This document shows positions 24,474-33,595 of a DNA stretch of 64,000 nt, piece by piece. Under the pieces are notes generated by a model. The model did not search any database and was not told the DNA's origin. It saw nothing but the letters and a program-made list of their open reading frames with translations. Location: positions 34,799 to 98,798 of the forward strand of contig JAHCAK010000011.1 in NCBI GenBank assembly GCA_019634955.1, given 5' to 3'. Positions within the stretch are counted from its first letter, which is position 1; every line of letters begins with the position of its first letter. Source of the stretch: Burkholderiales bacterium (GTDB lineage: Bacteria; Pseudomonadota; Gammaproteobacteria; Burkholderiales; Usitatibacteraceae). Both the position numbers and the translations under genes were made by a program.

Positions 24474-26740
24474 GCACGAACCCCCACATCGCGAAGTTGC
24501 CCTATCCGCCGCAGGCCCTCGGCTCGGTGGCCATCGACTGCCCGCCCGCGATCACCGCGGGCTCCATGGCGACGGTGCGCATCACCTACACGGCCGGCCG
24601 CTTCGGCATCGACGACCAGGGCAGCATCCGCTTCCTGCTGCGCTTCGCGAGCGACGCGGGCCGCCCGCAGTTCGACCGCCCCAACGCACCCAACTACTGC
24701 ACGGTGTCGGCTTCCAACGGCACGACGCTGCTTGCGGAGTACCACCCGCGCGGCGCCTTCCGCCCGTGGTTCAAGGCGATCCGCGTGAACGTCATGCGGG
24801 AAGCGCTGCGCGAGGGCGATTCGATCACGCTCGTGCTGGGCGACCGATCGAAGGGCGGTGCGGGCTGGCGCACCTCCACCATGCGCGAGAGCGCCTTCGA
24901 GGTGCGCGTGCAGGCAGACCCCTGGGGCACCGTGGTCTACGGCGACGTTGCGGGCGGCGCGCGCATGGACCTCGTGGCGGGCGCCCCGCACGCGTGGAAG
25001 GCGGTCATCCCGACGCTGCGCGCCGTGGGCGAGCCCTTCGCGATGCGCATCCGCGCCGACGACGCGTGCGGGAACCCGGTGCCGGCGCTTCAGGGCCGGC
25101 TCACGCTCTCGGCCGAGGGTCCGCTCGAGGGCCTGCCCGCGATCGTCGAGGCAAGCGGCGGCGCGATCCACGTCCCGGACCTCCGCGCCACGGCCGAGGG
25201 GACGGTCCGCATCGCCGTGCGCGATGCCGAAGGCCGGCTCCTCGCGGTGACGAACCCCCTGTGCGCGGTGGCGGGCGCGAAGACCCGCACCTGGTGGGGC
25301 GACTTCCACGCCCAGAGCGAGGAGACGATCGGCACCAACAGCGCGCGCGACTACTTCCTCTTCGCCCGCGACGCCGCCTTCTGCGACTTCGTCGGCCACC
25401 AGGGCAACGACTTCCAGATCTCCAACGATTTCTGGCGCGACCTCAACGCCCTCTACCGCGAGTTCAACGAGCCCGGCCGCTTCGTGACGGTGCCCGGCTA
25501 CGAGTACTCGCCCGTGACGCACCTGGGCGGCGACCGCAACATCTTCTTCTTCGACGAGGACCGGCCCATCCGCCGCTCCTCGCACGCGCTGGTGGAGGAC
25601 GCCTCCGACATCGCCACCGACTGCAACCACGTGCGGGACCTCTTCGCGGCCCTGCACCGGGACGGCGAGAACGCGCTCGCCTTCGCGCACGTTGGCGGCC
25701 GCTACGCGGACCTGCGCGCCGGGCACGACGGGCGCATCGAGCGCTCGGTGGAGATCCACTCCTCGTGGGGCACCTTCGAGTGGCTGCTCTTCGACGCCTT
25801 CGAGCTGGGCCACCGCGTGGGCATCGCCTGCAACTCCGACGACCACAAGGGCCGCCCCGGCGCGAGCCACCCGGGCGCCTCCATCTTCGGCGCCTACGGC
25901 GGGCTCACCTGCCTCTACATGGATTCGCTCACGCGCCTGTCGCTGTGGAACTGCCTGCGCGCGCGGCACCACTACGGCACGACGGGCGAGCGCCTGCACC
26001 TCGCCGTGCACGCCGATTTCGACGCCGACGCACAGCGCTTCGTCGAGGACCCGCTCCTCGACGCGGCCGCGAAGTCGGCCCCGGTGCGCACCGCCATGAT
26101 GGGCGACATCGTGGGCACGGCTTCCGGCAGGGCGCGCATCCGCGTGCGCGTCGAGGCGCCGTGCGGCATCGAGCGCATCGACCTGCGCTGCGGCCCGCGC
26201 ACGCTGGAGACGATCCGGCCCTACGGCGCCGCCGACCTCGGCCGCCGCGTGCGCGTGATCTGGGAAGGCGCGGAGTACCGCGGCCGCGGGCGCATGACGA
26301 CCTGGGACGGCACGCTCGGCATCGCCGGCAACGCGATCGAGGCCGCGAGCCCCATCAACTTCTGGCACCTCGAGAAGTCGCTCGAGCGCACGCCCGAGGG
26401 CGGGCTGCGCTGGCAGTCGGTGACCACGGGCAACTTCGCCGGCGCGGACCTCACGCTGGCGGACGCCGCCGCGGGCGAGCTGCGCATCGACACGCCCCAC
26501 GTGAAGGCGAGCCTCGCGGTCGCGAGCCTCGGCCTCGAGGACACGGTGCTCGAGGCCGGCGGCCTCGGCCGCGCCGTGCGCGCCTTCCGCCTGCCCGATG
26601 CGCCGCTCGCCGCGAGCCTCGCATTCGAGCGCGAGGTCGAGGTGGCGGCCTCCGGCGACACGCCCGTCTATGTCCGCGTCACCCTCGAGAACGGCCACCA
26701 GGCGTGGTCGAGCCCGATCTACCTGTTCCGCCAACCCTGA
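24470..26740 (+). CDS. DUF3604 (PHP-like metal-dependent) protein
   Basis: 756 residues from the ATG overlapping the regulator stop. The N-terminal about 260 residues are beta-rich. Then a PHP-like section begins with WWGDFHAQSEETIGTNSARDY (metal-binding GDxH), with SDDH in IACNSDDHKGRPGASHPGA and HQGNDFQ, EIHSSWG as further likely ligands. The family is common beside TctC and catabolic genes but lacks an assigned reaction. No signal peptide, so cytoplasmic. Context suggests hydrolysis or lyase chemistry on the compound imported by the following receptor's system. Confidence 0.85.
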   Translation: MSTNPHIAKLPYPPQALGSVAIDCPPAITAGSMATVRITYTAGRFGIDDQGSIRFLLRFASDAGRPQFDRPNAPNYCTVSASNGTTLLAEYHPRGAFRPWFKAIRVNVMREALREGDSITLVLGDRSKGGAGWRTSTMRESAFEVRVQADPWGTVVYGDVAGGARMDLVAGAPHAWKAVIPTLRAVGEPFAMRIRADDACGNPVPALQGRLTLSAEGPLEGLPAIVEASGGAIHVPDLRATAEGTVRIAVRDAEGRLLAVTNPLCAVAGAKTRTWWGDFHAQSEETIGTNSARDYFLFARDAAFCDFVGHQGNDFQISNDFWRDLNALYREFNEPGRFVTVPGYEYSPVTHLGGDRNIFFFDEDRPIRRSSHALVEDASDIATDCNHVRDLFAALHRDGENALAFAHVGGRYADLRAGHDGRIERSVEIHSSWGTFEWLLFDAFELGHRVGIACNSDDHKGRPGASHPGASIFGAYGGLTCLYMDSLTRLSLWNCLRARHHYGTTGERLHLAVHADFDADAQRFVEDPLLDAAAKSAPVRTAMMGDIVGTASGRARIRVRVEAPCGIERIDLRCGPRTLETIRPYGAADLGRRVRVIWEGAEYRGRGRMTTWDGTLGIAGNAIEAASPINFWHLEKSLERTPEGGLRWQSVTTGNFAGADLTLADAAAGELRIDTPHVKASLAVASLGLEDTVLEAGGLGRAVRAFRLPDAPLAASLAFEREVEVAASGDTPVYVRVTLENGHQAWSSPIYLFRQP

Positions 26741-26766
26741 CCCACCTCAACTTGCGGGAGGTTTCC

Positions 26767-27747
26767 ATGCGTTCCTTTGCCAGGCTTCTGGGTTCCGTAT
26801 TCGCGCTCGTCGCCGCGCTCGCGGGCGGCGACGCCCTCGCGCAGGCCTATCCCTCCAAGACGGTGACGCTCCTCGTGCCCTACGCGCCCGGCGGCGGCCA
26901 CGACGCCATGGCGCGCATCGTGGCCGAGAAGCTCGGGCCGCGGCTGGGCCAGACGGTGGTGGTCGAGAACAAGCCCGGCGCCGCCGGCATGATCGGCACG
27001 GAACAGGTGGTGCGGGCCGCGCCCGACGGCTACACGCTCCTCTTCTCCTCGCCCGCCGAGATCGTCGTCGCGCCGAGCGTCTACAAGACGATGCGCTACG
27101 ACCCGGTGAAGGACCTCACGCCGATCACGCAGGTGGGCGACACGCCGCTCGTGCTCATGGCGCACCCGTCGGTGGGCGTGAAGACGGTCGCGGAGCTCAT
27201 CGCCAAGGCGAAGAAGGAGCCGGGAAAACTCAGCTTCGGCACCGCCGGCACCGGCAGCTCGCAGCACCTCGCGGGTGCGTGGATCAACAACCTCGCCGGC
27301 ATCGACCTGCAGCACGTGCCCTACAAGGGCGCAGGCCCCGCCACCAACGACCTGCTCGGCGGCAACGTGCCGCTGGGCATCCTCGGCATGGCGCCGGTGC
27401 TCAAGCACATCCAGGCCGGCCGCATCGTGGCGCTCGCGGTGATGACGCCGAAGCGCGTGAGCTGGGCGAAGGACACGCCGACGGTCGCCGAGACCCCGGG
27501 CATGGAAGGCTTCCAGGCCAACCACTGGATGGGGCTCCTCGGCCCGGCCGGGATGCCGCCCGAGGTCGTGGCGAAGCTGCAGGCCGAGGTGGCCGCCGTG
27601 CTCGCCATGCCGGAGGTGCGAGAGCGCCTGCGCGGGCTGGGCATCGACCCGGTGGGCAGCGGCACGGAGGACTTCAGGCGCTTCCTCGCCGAGGAGCGAG
27701 AGCGGTTCGCGAAGATGTTCAAGCTGACGGGCCTCAAGCAGGAATAG
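26767..27747 (+). CDS. Bug/TctC-family tripartite tricarboxylate transporter receptor
   Basis: 326 residues with a signal peptide (ending GDALA before QAYPSK) and the complete family signature: YPSKTVTLLVPYAPGGGHDA, TVVVENKPGAAG, YDPVKDLTPITQ, FGTAGTGSSQHLA. It has a good ribosome site (GGGAGG) 5 bases before the ATG. This is the second orphan TctC receptor in the window, again with no TctAB. It lies between the DUF3604 gene and the ComA-like gene and presumably binds the pathway's carboxylate substrate. Confidence 0.93.
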   Translation: MRSFARLLGSVFALVAALAGGDALAQAYPSKTVTLLVPYAPGGGHDAMARIVAEKLGPRLGQTVVVENKPGAAGMIGTEQVVRAAPDGYTLLFSSPAEIVVAPSVYKTMRYDPVKDLTPITQVGDTPLVLMAHPSVGVKTVAELIAKAKKEPGKLSFGTAGTGSSQHLAGAWINNLAGIDLQHVPYKGAGPATNDLLGGNVPLGILGMAPVLKHIQAGRIVALAVMTPKRVSWAKDTPTVAETPGMEGFQANHWMGLLGPAGMPPEVVAKLQAEVAAVLAMPEVRERLRGLGIDPVGSGTEDFRRFLAEERERFAKMFKLTGLKQE

Positions 27748-27764
27748 GAAGAACGGAGAAGAGA

Positions 27765-28559
27765 ATGACGCAGCCCATCCCCTTCGGGTTCGTCCCGATC
27801 GACCCGCGCCGCACGCAGGCCAAGCCCCGCCGCACGGGGATGAGCATGGTGATCGACGACGGCCTGCCGCTCGCCTACGTGGAAAGCGTGCTGGAGATCG
27901 CGGCGCCGTACATCGACCTCATGAAGATCAAGACGGGCACGGCGCGCCTGTACCCGCGCGAAGTGCTCGTCCGCAAGCTCCGCACCTACCAGGCCGCGGG
28001 CGTGAAGCCCTTCCTCGGCGGGCAGTTCCACGAGTACGTGTTCGCCGTGATGGGGGAGGCTGCGCTGCCGCGCTTCTACGAGGAGTCGCGCGCGCTCGGC
28101 TTCACCACGATCGAGATCTCCGACAACACCGTGCCCCTCACGGACCGCCAGCGCCACGACCAGATCGCCGGCGCCGTGCGCGCGGGGCTGGAGGTGTTCG
28201 GCGAGGTGGGATCGAAGGAGACGATGAGCAACCCGGCGCTGCTCGTGGACCAGGCGAGGATCTGCTTCGACGCGGGCGCGACCCTGGTGCTCGTCGAGGC
28301 GGCGGAGCTGGTCGACGACGGCGTGGTGCGCCAGGGGACGCTCGACATCATCAAGAAGAACCTGCCGCTCGACCGCATCATGATCGAGCTGCCGGGCCCG
28401 TGGATCGCCGGCGTGAGGAGCTGCGACATCGAGGCGATGAAGAAGATCGTCTTCGCCGAGTTCGGCCCCGACGTGAACCTCGCCAACATCGACGTGAAGA
28501 CGGTCTTCGACACCGAGGCCCAGCGCGTGGGCCTGGGGACCGGCGGGCCGATCAGGTAA
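27765..28559 (+). CDS. Phosphosulfolactate-synthase-like (ComA family) enzyme
   Basis: 264 residues from ATG 27765, the normal length of the family. Diagnostic blocks are visible: SMVIDDGLPLAYVESVLEIA, YIDLMKIKTGTARLYPREVL, and GFTTIEISDNTVPL, then FGEVGSKE. Characterised ComA joins phosphoenolpyruvate and sulfite to phosphosulfolactate in coenzyme M biosynthesis, using a TIM barrel. No ComB or ComC is in the window, so this member may run a related PEP-type addition or reverse lyase step. It ends the GntR-DUF3604-TctC operon. The family is certain; the substrate is not. Confidence 0.87.
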   Translation: MTQPIPFGFVPIDPRRTQAKPRRTGMSMVIDDGLPLAYVESVLEIAAPYIDLMKIKTGTARLYPREVLVRKLRTYQAAGVKPFLGGQFHEYVFAVMGEAALPRFYEESRALGFTTIEISDNTVPLTDRQRHDQIAGAVRAGLEVFGEVGSKETMSNPALLVDQARICFDAGATLVLVEAAELVDDGVVRQGTLDIIKKNLPLDRIMIELPGPWIAGVRSCDIEAMKKIVFAEFGPDVNLANIDVKTVFDTEAQRVGLGTGGPIR

Positions 28560-28571
28560 CCCGCTTGCCCC

Positions 28572-29324
28572 CTAGCGCCCCTGCGCCTTCCCCGTCATCG
28601 GCACGAAGCGAACCGGCAGCACCGAGCGCCGCTCGACCTTCCCGCCGCGCTTCTCCAGCAGGTAGAGCTCCTGGCCCAGCGCCTGCGAGCCCACGGGGAT
28701 GATCATGCGGCCGCCCTCGCGCAGCTGCTCGACGAGCGGCTGCGGCACGTGCTCCGGCGAGCAGGTGACGATGATCGCGTCGAAGGGCGCGTGCTCGGGC
28801 CAGCCCTCGTAGCCGTCGCCCACGCGCACCTGCACGTTGCGGTAGCCCAGGCGCGCGAGGTCGTCGCGGGCGCGCTCGCCCAGCGGCGCCACGATCTCGA
28901 TGGTGAGGACCTGCGCCACCAGCTCCGCGAGCACGGCCGCCTGGTAGCCGGAGCCCGTGCCGATCTCCAGCACGCGGTCCGTGGGCGCGGGGCGCAGCGC
29001 CTCCGTCATGAAGGCGACGATGTAGGGCTGCGAGATGGTCTGGTCGTGGCCGATGGGCAGAGGCCGGTCGGCGTAGGCGAAGCCGCGCAGCAGCGGCGGC
29101 ACGAACTCGTGGCGCGGCACGCGCCCCATGGCCTCCAGCACCCGGGCGTCAGCGATGCCGCGCGCGCGCAACTGCTGGGCGACCATCTCCGAGCGGGAGA
29201 GCGCGAACCGCTCCGCGGCGATCGGCGCGTCGCCCGCGGCGGCGCCCGGGCCGGCGAGGCCCGTCCCCACGAGGAGCGCTGCAAGGCGTGATGCGATCGG
29301 GCCGGTGCGCATGGCAAGGACCAT
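28572..29324 (-). CDS. pcm: Protein-L-isoaspartate O-methyltransferase with exported N-terminus
   Basis: 250 residues. Residues about 45-250 form a complete [43 protein letters not shown], then SAM motif [19 protein letters not shown] and [20 protein letters not shown]. Unlike the cytoplasmic enzyme it starts with a hydrophobic stretch resembling a signal peptide ([20 protein letters not shown]). The start may be 29324 or 29312. It repairs isoaspartyl residues by methylation, but export would raise the question of AdoMet supply. It begins one base after the APC permease stop. Confidence 0.9.
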   Translation of the reverse strand: MVLAMRTGPIASRLAALLVGTGLAGPGAAAGDAPIAAERFALSRSEMVAQQLRARGIADARVLEAMGRVPRHEFVPPLLRGFAYADRPLPIGHDQTISQPYIVAFMTEALRPAPTDRVLEIGTGSGYQAAVLAELVAQVLTIEIVAPLGERARDDLARLGYRNVQVRVGDGYEGWPEHAPFDAIIVTCSPEHVPQPLVEQLREGGRMIIPVGSQALGQELYLLEKRGGKVERRSVLPVRFVPMTGKAQGR

Positions 29325-29325
29325 C

Positions 29326-30678
29326 TTACGCCCGCCGCCGCCATTCCAGCGCGGCGAGGAGGACGAGCCCCGCGAGCAGGACGCCGATCCCGAAGAGCGT
29401 GCCGACGTGCACGAACGCCACGCTCGACCACGCCATGTAGGCGCTGGTGGCCACGAACGCGAGCGGCACCCACGGGTAGCCGGGCACGCGGAAAGGGCGG
29501 GGCGCCTCGGGGAAGCGCCGGCGCAGCACGATGAGCGCGGCGCCGCTCATGCCGAGGAAGAACCAGTACACGGGCGAGAGGAAGTCGACCATCGTCGAGA
29601 AGCCGCTCCTCGCCCACGCGCCCAGCGCCACCAGCGCGAGCGCCACGGCGGCGATGGCGACGACGGCCCAGGCGGGCGTGCCGCGCACCGCGTGCCACTC
29701 GCCCAGCGCGCCGAGGCCCCCGGTGTCGCGCGCCGCCGCGTAGGTGGTGCGGGCGCCGGCGATGAGGATCGCGTTCATGGAGGTGATGGCGGTCACGGCG
29801 ACGACCGCGACGATCGCGGCCTGCCCCGCCGGGCCGAAGGCGCGCAGCATCAAGTCGGCGGCCGGCGCCTGGCTCGCCGCCACGCCCGCGAGCCCGAGGC
29901 CGCGCAGGTACGCCCAGTTGGCGAGGAGGTAGAGCGCCGTCACGATCGCCATGCCCGCCAGGAGCGCGCGCGAGATGCCGCGCCGCTCGTCGCGCATCTC
30001 CGCCGAGAGCGTCGCCGCGTCGCTCCAGCCCCCGTAGGCGAGGAACACGAAGACGAGGGCGGTGCCGAGGTGCGCGGCATCCGTCGCGCTGCCGCCGGCA
30101 CCGCCGGGGCTCGCGGGCGGCACGCCCTCCAGCGCGAGCACGACGCCCCCGAAGCCCACGGCGAGCAGCCCCGCGAAGACGAGCGTCATCAGCGCGACCT
30201 GCGTGCCGATGCCCATGCGCAGCCCAGCGAGGTTGATGGCCGCGAGCGCCGCGATGGCGATCACGGCGATGGCGGGGCTCCCCCAGGCGCCCAGGCCGAG
30301 GAGGCCGCCGACGTAGTCGCCCAGCACGAACCCCAGCATCGCCATCGAGCCCGTGTGGATCACGGCGAAGCGCGACCACGCGAAGAGGAAGCCCGCGCGC
30401 GGCCCGTACGCCCGGCGCAGGAAGTGGTAGTCGCCGCCGGGGTCGGGGAAGGCCGCGGCCATCTCCGCGAAGCACAGCGCCCCGGCGAGCGACATCGCGC
30501 CGCCGAAGGCCCACGCGAGGAGCACCTCCGCCTCCGTCCCCAGGTTCGCGGCCACCACCGAGGGCGAGCGGAAGATGCCCGCGCCGATCACCATGCCGAC
30601 GCACACGGAGACGGCCTGCCACACGCCCACCTGGCGGCGGGGCGTCGCGGGCGGCTCGGGCCGGCGGGGGCTTTCCAT
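29326..30678 (-). CDS. APC-family amino acid permease
   Basis: 450 residues from ATG 30678. Twelve hydrophobic segments, with [15 protein letters not shown] as the APC TM1 consensus (GxGIF) and [40 protein letters not shown] for TM2 and its loop. It most likely transports amino acids or organic amines in symport or exchange. It is upstream of, and contiguous with, pcm. A longer frame continues 78 codons upstream but lacks a family match there. Confidence 0.92.
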   Translation of the reverse strand: MESPRRPEPPATPRRQVGVWQAVSVCVGMVIGAGIFRSPSVVAANLGTEAEVLLAWAFGGAMSLAGALCFAEMAAAFPDPGGDYHFLRRAYGPRAGFLFAWSRFAVIHTGSMAMLGFVLGDYVGGLLGLGAWGSPAIAVIAIAALAAINLAGLRMGIGTQVALMTLVFAGLLAVGFGGVVLALEGVPPASPGGAGGSATDAAHLGTALVFVFLAYGGWSDAATLSAEMRDERRGISRALLAGMAIVTALYLLANWAYLRGLGLAGVAASQAPAADLMLRAFGPAGQAAIVAVVAVTAITSMNAILIAGARTTYAAARDTGGLGALGEWHAVRGTPAWAVVAIAAVALALVALGAWARSGFSTMVDFLSPVYWFFLGMSGAALIVLRRRFPEAPRPFRVPGYPWVPLAFVATSAYMAWSSVAFVHVGTLFGIGVLLAGLVLLAALEWRRRA

Positions 30679-30750
30679 CGATGGTAGTGTGCGGACTGGC
30701 GCGCGGGATGCGCAACCGCGCGATTGCGCGACGAAAAGGGAGGCAGCGCC

Positions 30751-31098
30751 GTGACGGAAGTGCAAAGGCTTCGCGACCAGCTCCGGGCGTTCGCCGAAGA
30801 GCGCGACTGGGACCAGTTCCACTCGCCCAAGAACCTCGCGATGGCGCTCGCCGGGGAGGCGGGCGAGCTCCTCGAGAACTTCCAGTGGCTCACGGAGGAG
30901 CAGAGCCGGCACCCCGCGCCCGAGGTGCTCGCCGCCGCCGGCGAGGAGATCGCCGACGTCCTCCTCTACCTCATCCGCCTCGCCGACAAGCTGGGGATCG
31001 ATCCCGTCGCCGCCGCCGACCGCAAGATGCTCGCCAACGCGGCCAAGTACCCCGTCGACAAGGCGCGCGGCACGGCGAAGAAGTACACCGAGCTCTAG
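30751..31098 (+). CDS. MazG-like nucleotide pyrophosphohydrolase
   Basis: 115 residues from GTG 30751, chosen because GGGAGG lies 8 bases upstream; a TTG-initiated reading adds nine residues. Metal ligands are in GEAGELLENFQW and EEIADVLLYLIRLAD, the EExxE and ExxD motifs of the all-alpha NTP-PPase fold, with KYPVDKARG at the end. This is the YpjD/RS21-C6 type that hydrolyses (d)NTPs, including modified ones such as dCTP analogues. It is followed after one base by the methyltransferase gene. Confidence 0.9.
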   Translation: MTEVQRLRDQLRAFAEERDWDQFHSPKNLAMALAGEAGELLENFQWLTEEQSRHPAPEVLAAAGEEIADVLLYLIRLADKLGIDPVAAADRKMLANAAKYPVDKARGTAKKYTEL

Positions 31099-31099
31099 C

Positions 31100-32242
31100 G
31101 TGGGCGACTACCCGGTCATCGACTGGGCCGAGGAGGGCGTGGGCGAGCGCTCCGCCCGCTGGCGCTCCGAGAGCGGCGCGCCCCCGCCGCGGCAGATGGC
31201 GATCGTCGACGACCGCATCACCGCCGACCAGGCCTACGGGCTCGCCTGCCAGGGCACGGCGCTGCTGTGGCGCGGCGATTTCCAGAACGCGCGCCAGCTC
31301 CTCGCGGCGCTGGGCAAGAGGAGCGACCGCGGGCCGCGCAAGGCGAAGGCGGCCACGCTGGCGGACGCCTTCCATCGCCACCGCCAGCTGCAGGCGCAGC
31401 GCGCGCGCACGCTGGGCATGCTGCTGGTCGAGCTGGACGGCGGGCACGCCATCGCGCTGCGGCGCGCGCCCGACGTGCGCGAGGCGTGCCGGGAGGCCTG
31501 GGGCGAGGGCGAGGGGCCGTGCGTGGTGTCGCTTCGGGAGCTGTTGGGCGTGATCGGCGCGCACGAGTGGCGGGCGAAGGGCATCCCGGTGGCTGCCCTC
31601 GGCGCGCGCATCCACCCGCACTACGGCGTCTTCACGCCCATCCGGCAGGAGTACGTGGACCTCGTGGCGAAGGCGCCGCTGCCGGCCGCCGCTGCGGGCG
31701 GGATCGCCTTCGACGTCGGCACCGGCACCGGGGTGCTCGCGGCGGTGCTGGCGCGGCGCGGCCTCGCGCGCGTCGTGGCCACCGACCGCGACCCGAGGGC
31801 GCTCGCCTGCGCGCGCGAGAACGCCGAGCGCCTCGGCCTCGCGAAGCGGGTCGAGGTCGTGGAGGCGGATCTCTTTCCCGAGGGGCGCGCGGCGCTCGTC
31901 GTGTGCAACCCGCCGTGGGTGCCGGCGCGCCCGTCGACCCCCATCGAGTGCGGCATCTACGACCCGGAGAGCCGCATGCTGCGCGCGTTTCTCGCGGGGC
32001 TCGCCGCGCATCTCGCGCCCGGCGGCGAAGGCTGGCTCGTGCTTTCCGACCTCGCGGAGCACCTGGGCTTGCGCACGCGGCAGGAGCTTCTCGCGCTCTT
32101 CGAGGGGGCGGGCCTGCGGGTGGCCGGCCGGCTCGATGCGAAGCCGCGGCACCCGAAGGCGGCCGACGAAAGCGACGCGCTGCACGCCGCCCGGGCAGCG
32201 GAGGTCACCTCCCTCTGGCGGCTGGCAGCACTTTCCGGATGA
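31100..32242 (+). CDS. PrmC-like class I methyltransferase
   Basis: 380 residues from GTG 31100. The Rossmann domain is in the second half: FDVGTGTGVLAAVLARRG (motif I, about 207-224), ATDRDPRAL, and the NPPW catalytic tetrapeptide (VVCNPPWVPARP) which is typical of N5-glutamine or adenine-N6 methyltransferases. The first 180 residues have no recognised domain. It is a likely methylase of protein or small-molecule amide nitrogen. It overlaps the convergent alcohol dehydrogenase by 38 bases and appears coupled to the MazG-like gene. Confidence 0.85.
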   Translation: MGDYPVIDWAEEGVGERSARWRSESGAPPPRQMAIVDDRITADQAYGLACQGTALLWRGDFQNARQLLAALGKRSDRGPRKAKAATLADAFHRHRQLQAQRARTLGMLLVELDGGHAIALRRAPDVREACREAWGEGEGPCVVSLRELLGVIGAHEWRAKGIPVAALGARIHPHYGVFTPIRQEYVDLVAKAPLPAAAAGGIAFDVGTGTGVLAAVLARRGLARVVATDRDPRALACARENAERLGLAKRVEVVEADLFPEGRAALVVCNPPWVPARPSTPIECGIYDPESRMLRAFLAGLAAHLAPGGEGWLVLSDLAEHLGLRTRQELLALFEGAGLRVAGRLDAKPRHPKAADESDALHAARAAEVTSLWRLAALSG

Positions 32243-33449
32243 GCTTCTCGCAGTCGGCCTGCGAGAGGTACTTCGGCACCGGGTAGTTGGTGTCCGCCTC
32301 CCAGCAGGCGGCCTTGGCGAGCGCGGGAATGTCGGCTTCCCTGAGCGCGTCCACCACCCGGGGGATTCGCAGGTCGCGATCGAGCTTCTCCACCGCCGCG
32401 ATGAACTTCTTCGCGAGCGCGGCCGGCCGCTCGCCCGGCGCGCCGGCCTTGGCCGCCACCGCGAGGAGCGCGAGCCGCTTCGTGACCGCCGGCGCCATGG
32501 CGTGCAGCACGTGCGGCAGCAGGATCGCATTCGCCAGCCCGTGCGGCACGTGGTACTTCCCGCCCAGCTGGTGGGCGATCGCGTGCACGTAGCCCACGTT
32601 GGCGCGCGTGAAGGCGAGCCCCGCGTAGGTCGCGGCGAGCGCCATGCGCTCGCGGGCCTCGAGGTTGCGGCCCTCCTTGTGCGCCGTGCGCAGGTTGGCG
32701 AAGACGAGCCCCACGGCGGCGAGCGCCATGCGGTCGGTGTAGTCCGTCGCCCACTGGCCGATGAAGGCTTCGACGGCGTGGGTGAGGGCGTCCATGCCGG
32801 TCGCGGCCGTCACCATGGGCGGGAGGCCGACCATGAGGGATGGATCCAGCGCCGCCATCACCGGCACGAGGCGCGAGTCGGCGATGACGAGCTTCTGGCC
32901 GGCATCCGGGTCCGAGATCACGGCGGCGACGGTGACCTCCGACCCCGTCCCGGCGGTCGTCGGCACCGCGTAGACGGGCACGGGCGCGCGCAGCCCCTTG
33001 AAGTAGCCCACGAGCTTCCTCGGCGGCTTGCGGTTGGCCACGGCGTAGGCGATCACCTTGGCCGCGTCCATGGGCGAGCCGCCGCCGAAGGCGACGATCG
33101 CGTCGCACCCGCGCCGCTGGAAAAAGGCGATGCCCTTCTCGACCACCGGGATGGGCGCGTCCGCCGTGACGGCGTCGAAGACCACGAACTGCGTGCCGGC
33201 CGCGCGCAGCGCCGCCGTGAGCCCCTTGAGGAGCCCCAGCTTCACGATCTGGCTGTCGGTCACGATGAGGATGCGCCGGTGGCCGAAGCCCGCCAGCGCC
33301 TGCCCGAGGCGGGCGCTCGCGTGCGGCCCCACCAGCAGCATCGGCTGCGGGATGGGGACCAGCCCCGTGACCACCCCGGCCGCCTTCATCGCCGTGGAAA
33401 GCCCCACGGAACGCACCACGTCCCCCACGAACCCCGGCATCCCGATCAT
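32205..33449 (-). CDS. Iron-containing alcohol dehydrogenase (divergent from acyl-ACP-reductase-like gene)
   Basis: 414 residues from ATG 33449 (MIGMPGFVGDVVRSVG); a reading from 33581 adds 44 residues that are unlike the family. GGGSPMDAAK binds the cofactor; metal ligands come from GMDALTHAVEAF, HAIAHQLGG and YHVPHGLAN. This is a group III NAD(P)H alcohol dehydrogenase, more like the 1,3-propanediol/long-chain type than the one at 2123. Being divergent from the acyl-ACP-reductase-like gene, it is a natural candidate for reducing the fatty aldehyde to alcohol, though this is inferred from context. Confidence 0.87.
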   Translation of the reverse strand: MIGMPGFVGDVVRSVGLSTAMKAAGVVTGLVPIPQPMLLVGPHASARLGQALAGFGHRRILIVTDSQIVKLGLLKGLTAALRAAGTQFVVFDAVTADAPIPVVEKGIAFFQRRGCDAIVAFGGGSPMDAAKVIAYAVANRKPPRKLVGYFKGLRAPVPVYAVPTTAGTGSEVTVAAVISDPDAGQKLVIADSRLVPVMAALDPSLMVGLPPMVTAATGMDALTHAVEAFIGQWATDYTDRMALAAVGLVFANLRTAHKEGRNLEARERMALAATYAGLAFTRANVGYVHAIAHQLGGKYHVPHGLANAILLPHVLHAMAPAVTKRLALLAVAAKAGAPGERPAALAKKFIAAVEKLDRDLRIPRVVDALREADIPALAKAACWEADTNYPVPKYLSQADCEKLIRKVLPAARGR

Positions 33450-33595
33450 CTTGTGCTCCGCAGCAAACACGCCTTCCGGCCAGAATGCCGGAAACGGCCG
33501 CCCGGGGCCATCCCCAAGAGGGGAAATGTTCACTTGGATCAAATGCCGGGCGGGGTTTCGCGGCAAATTGTTGCAATGCACACAAGGAGGTATCC

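Noticed and set aside
33562..33574. Possible sigma54 -24/-12 site (GG...GC) ahead of the acyl-ACP-reductase-like gene
   Set aside because: The GG and GC elements are separated by 9 instead of 10 bases and the flanks do not match the TGGCAC-N5-TTGC consensus.
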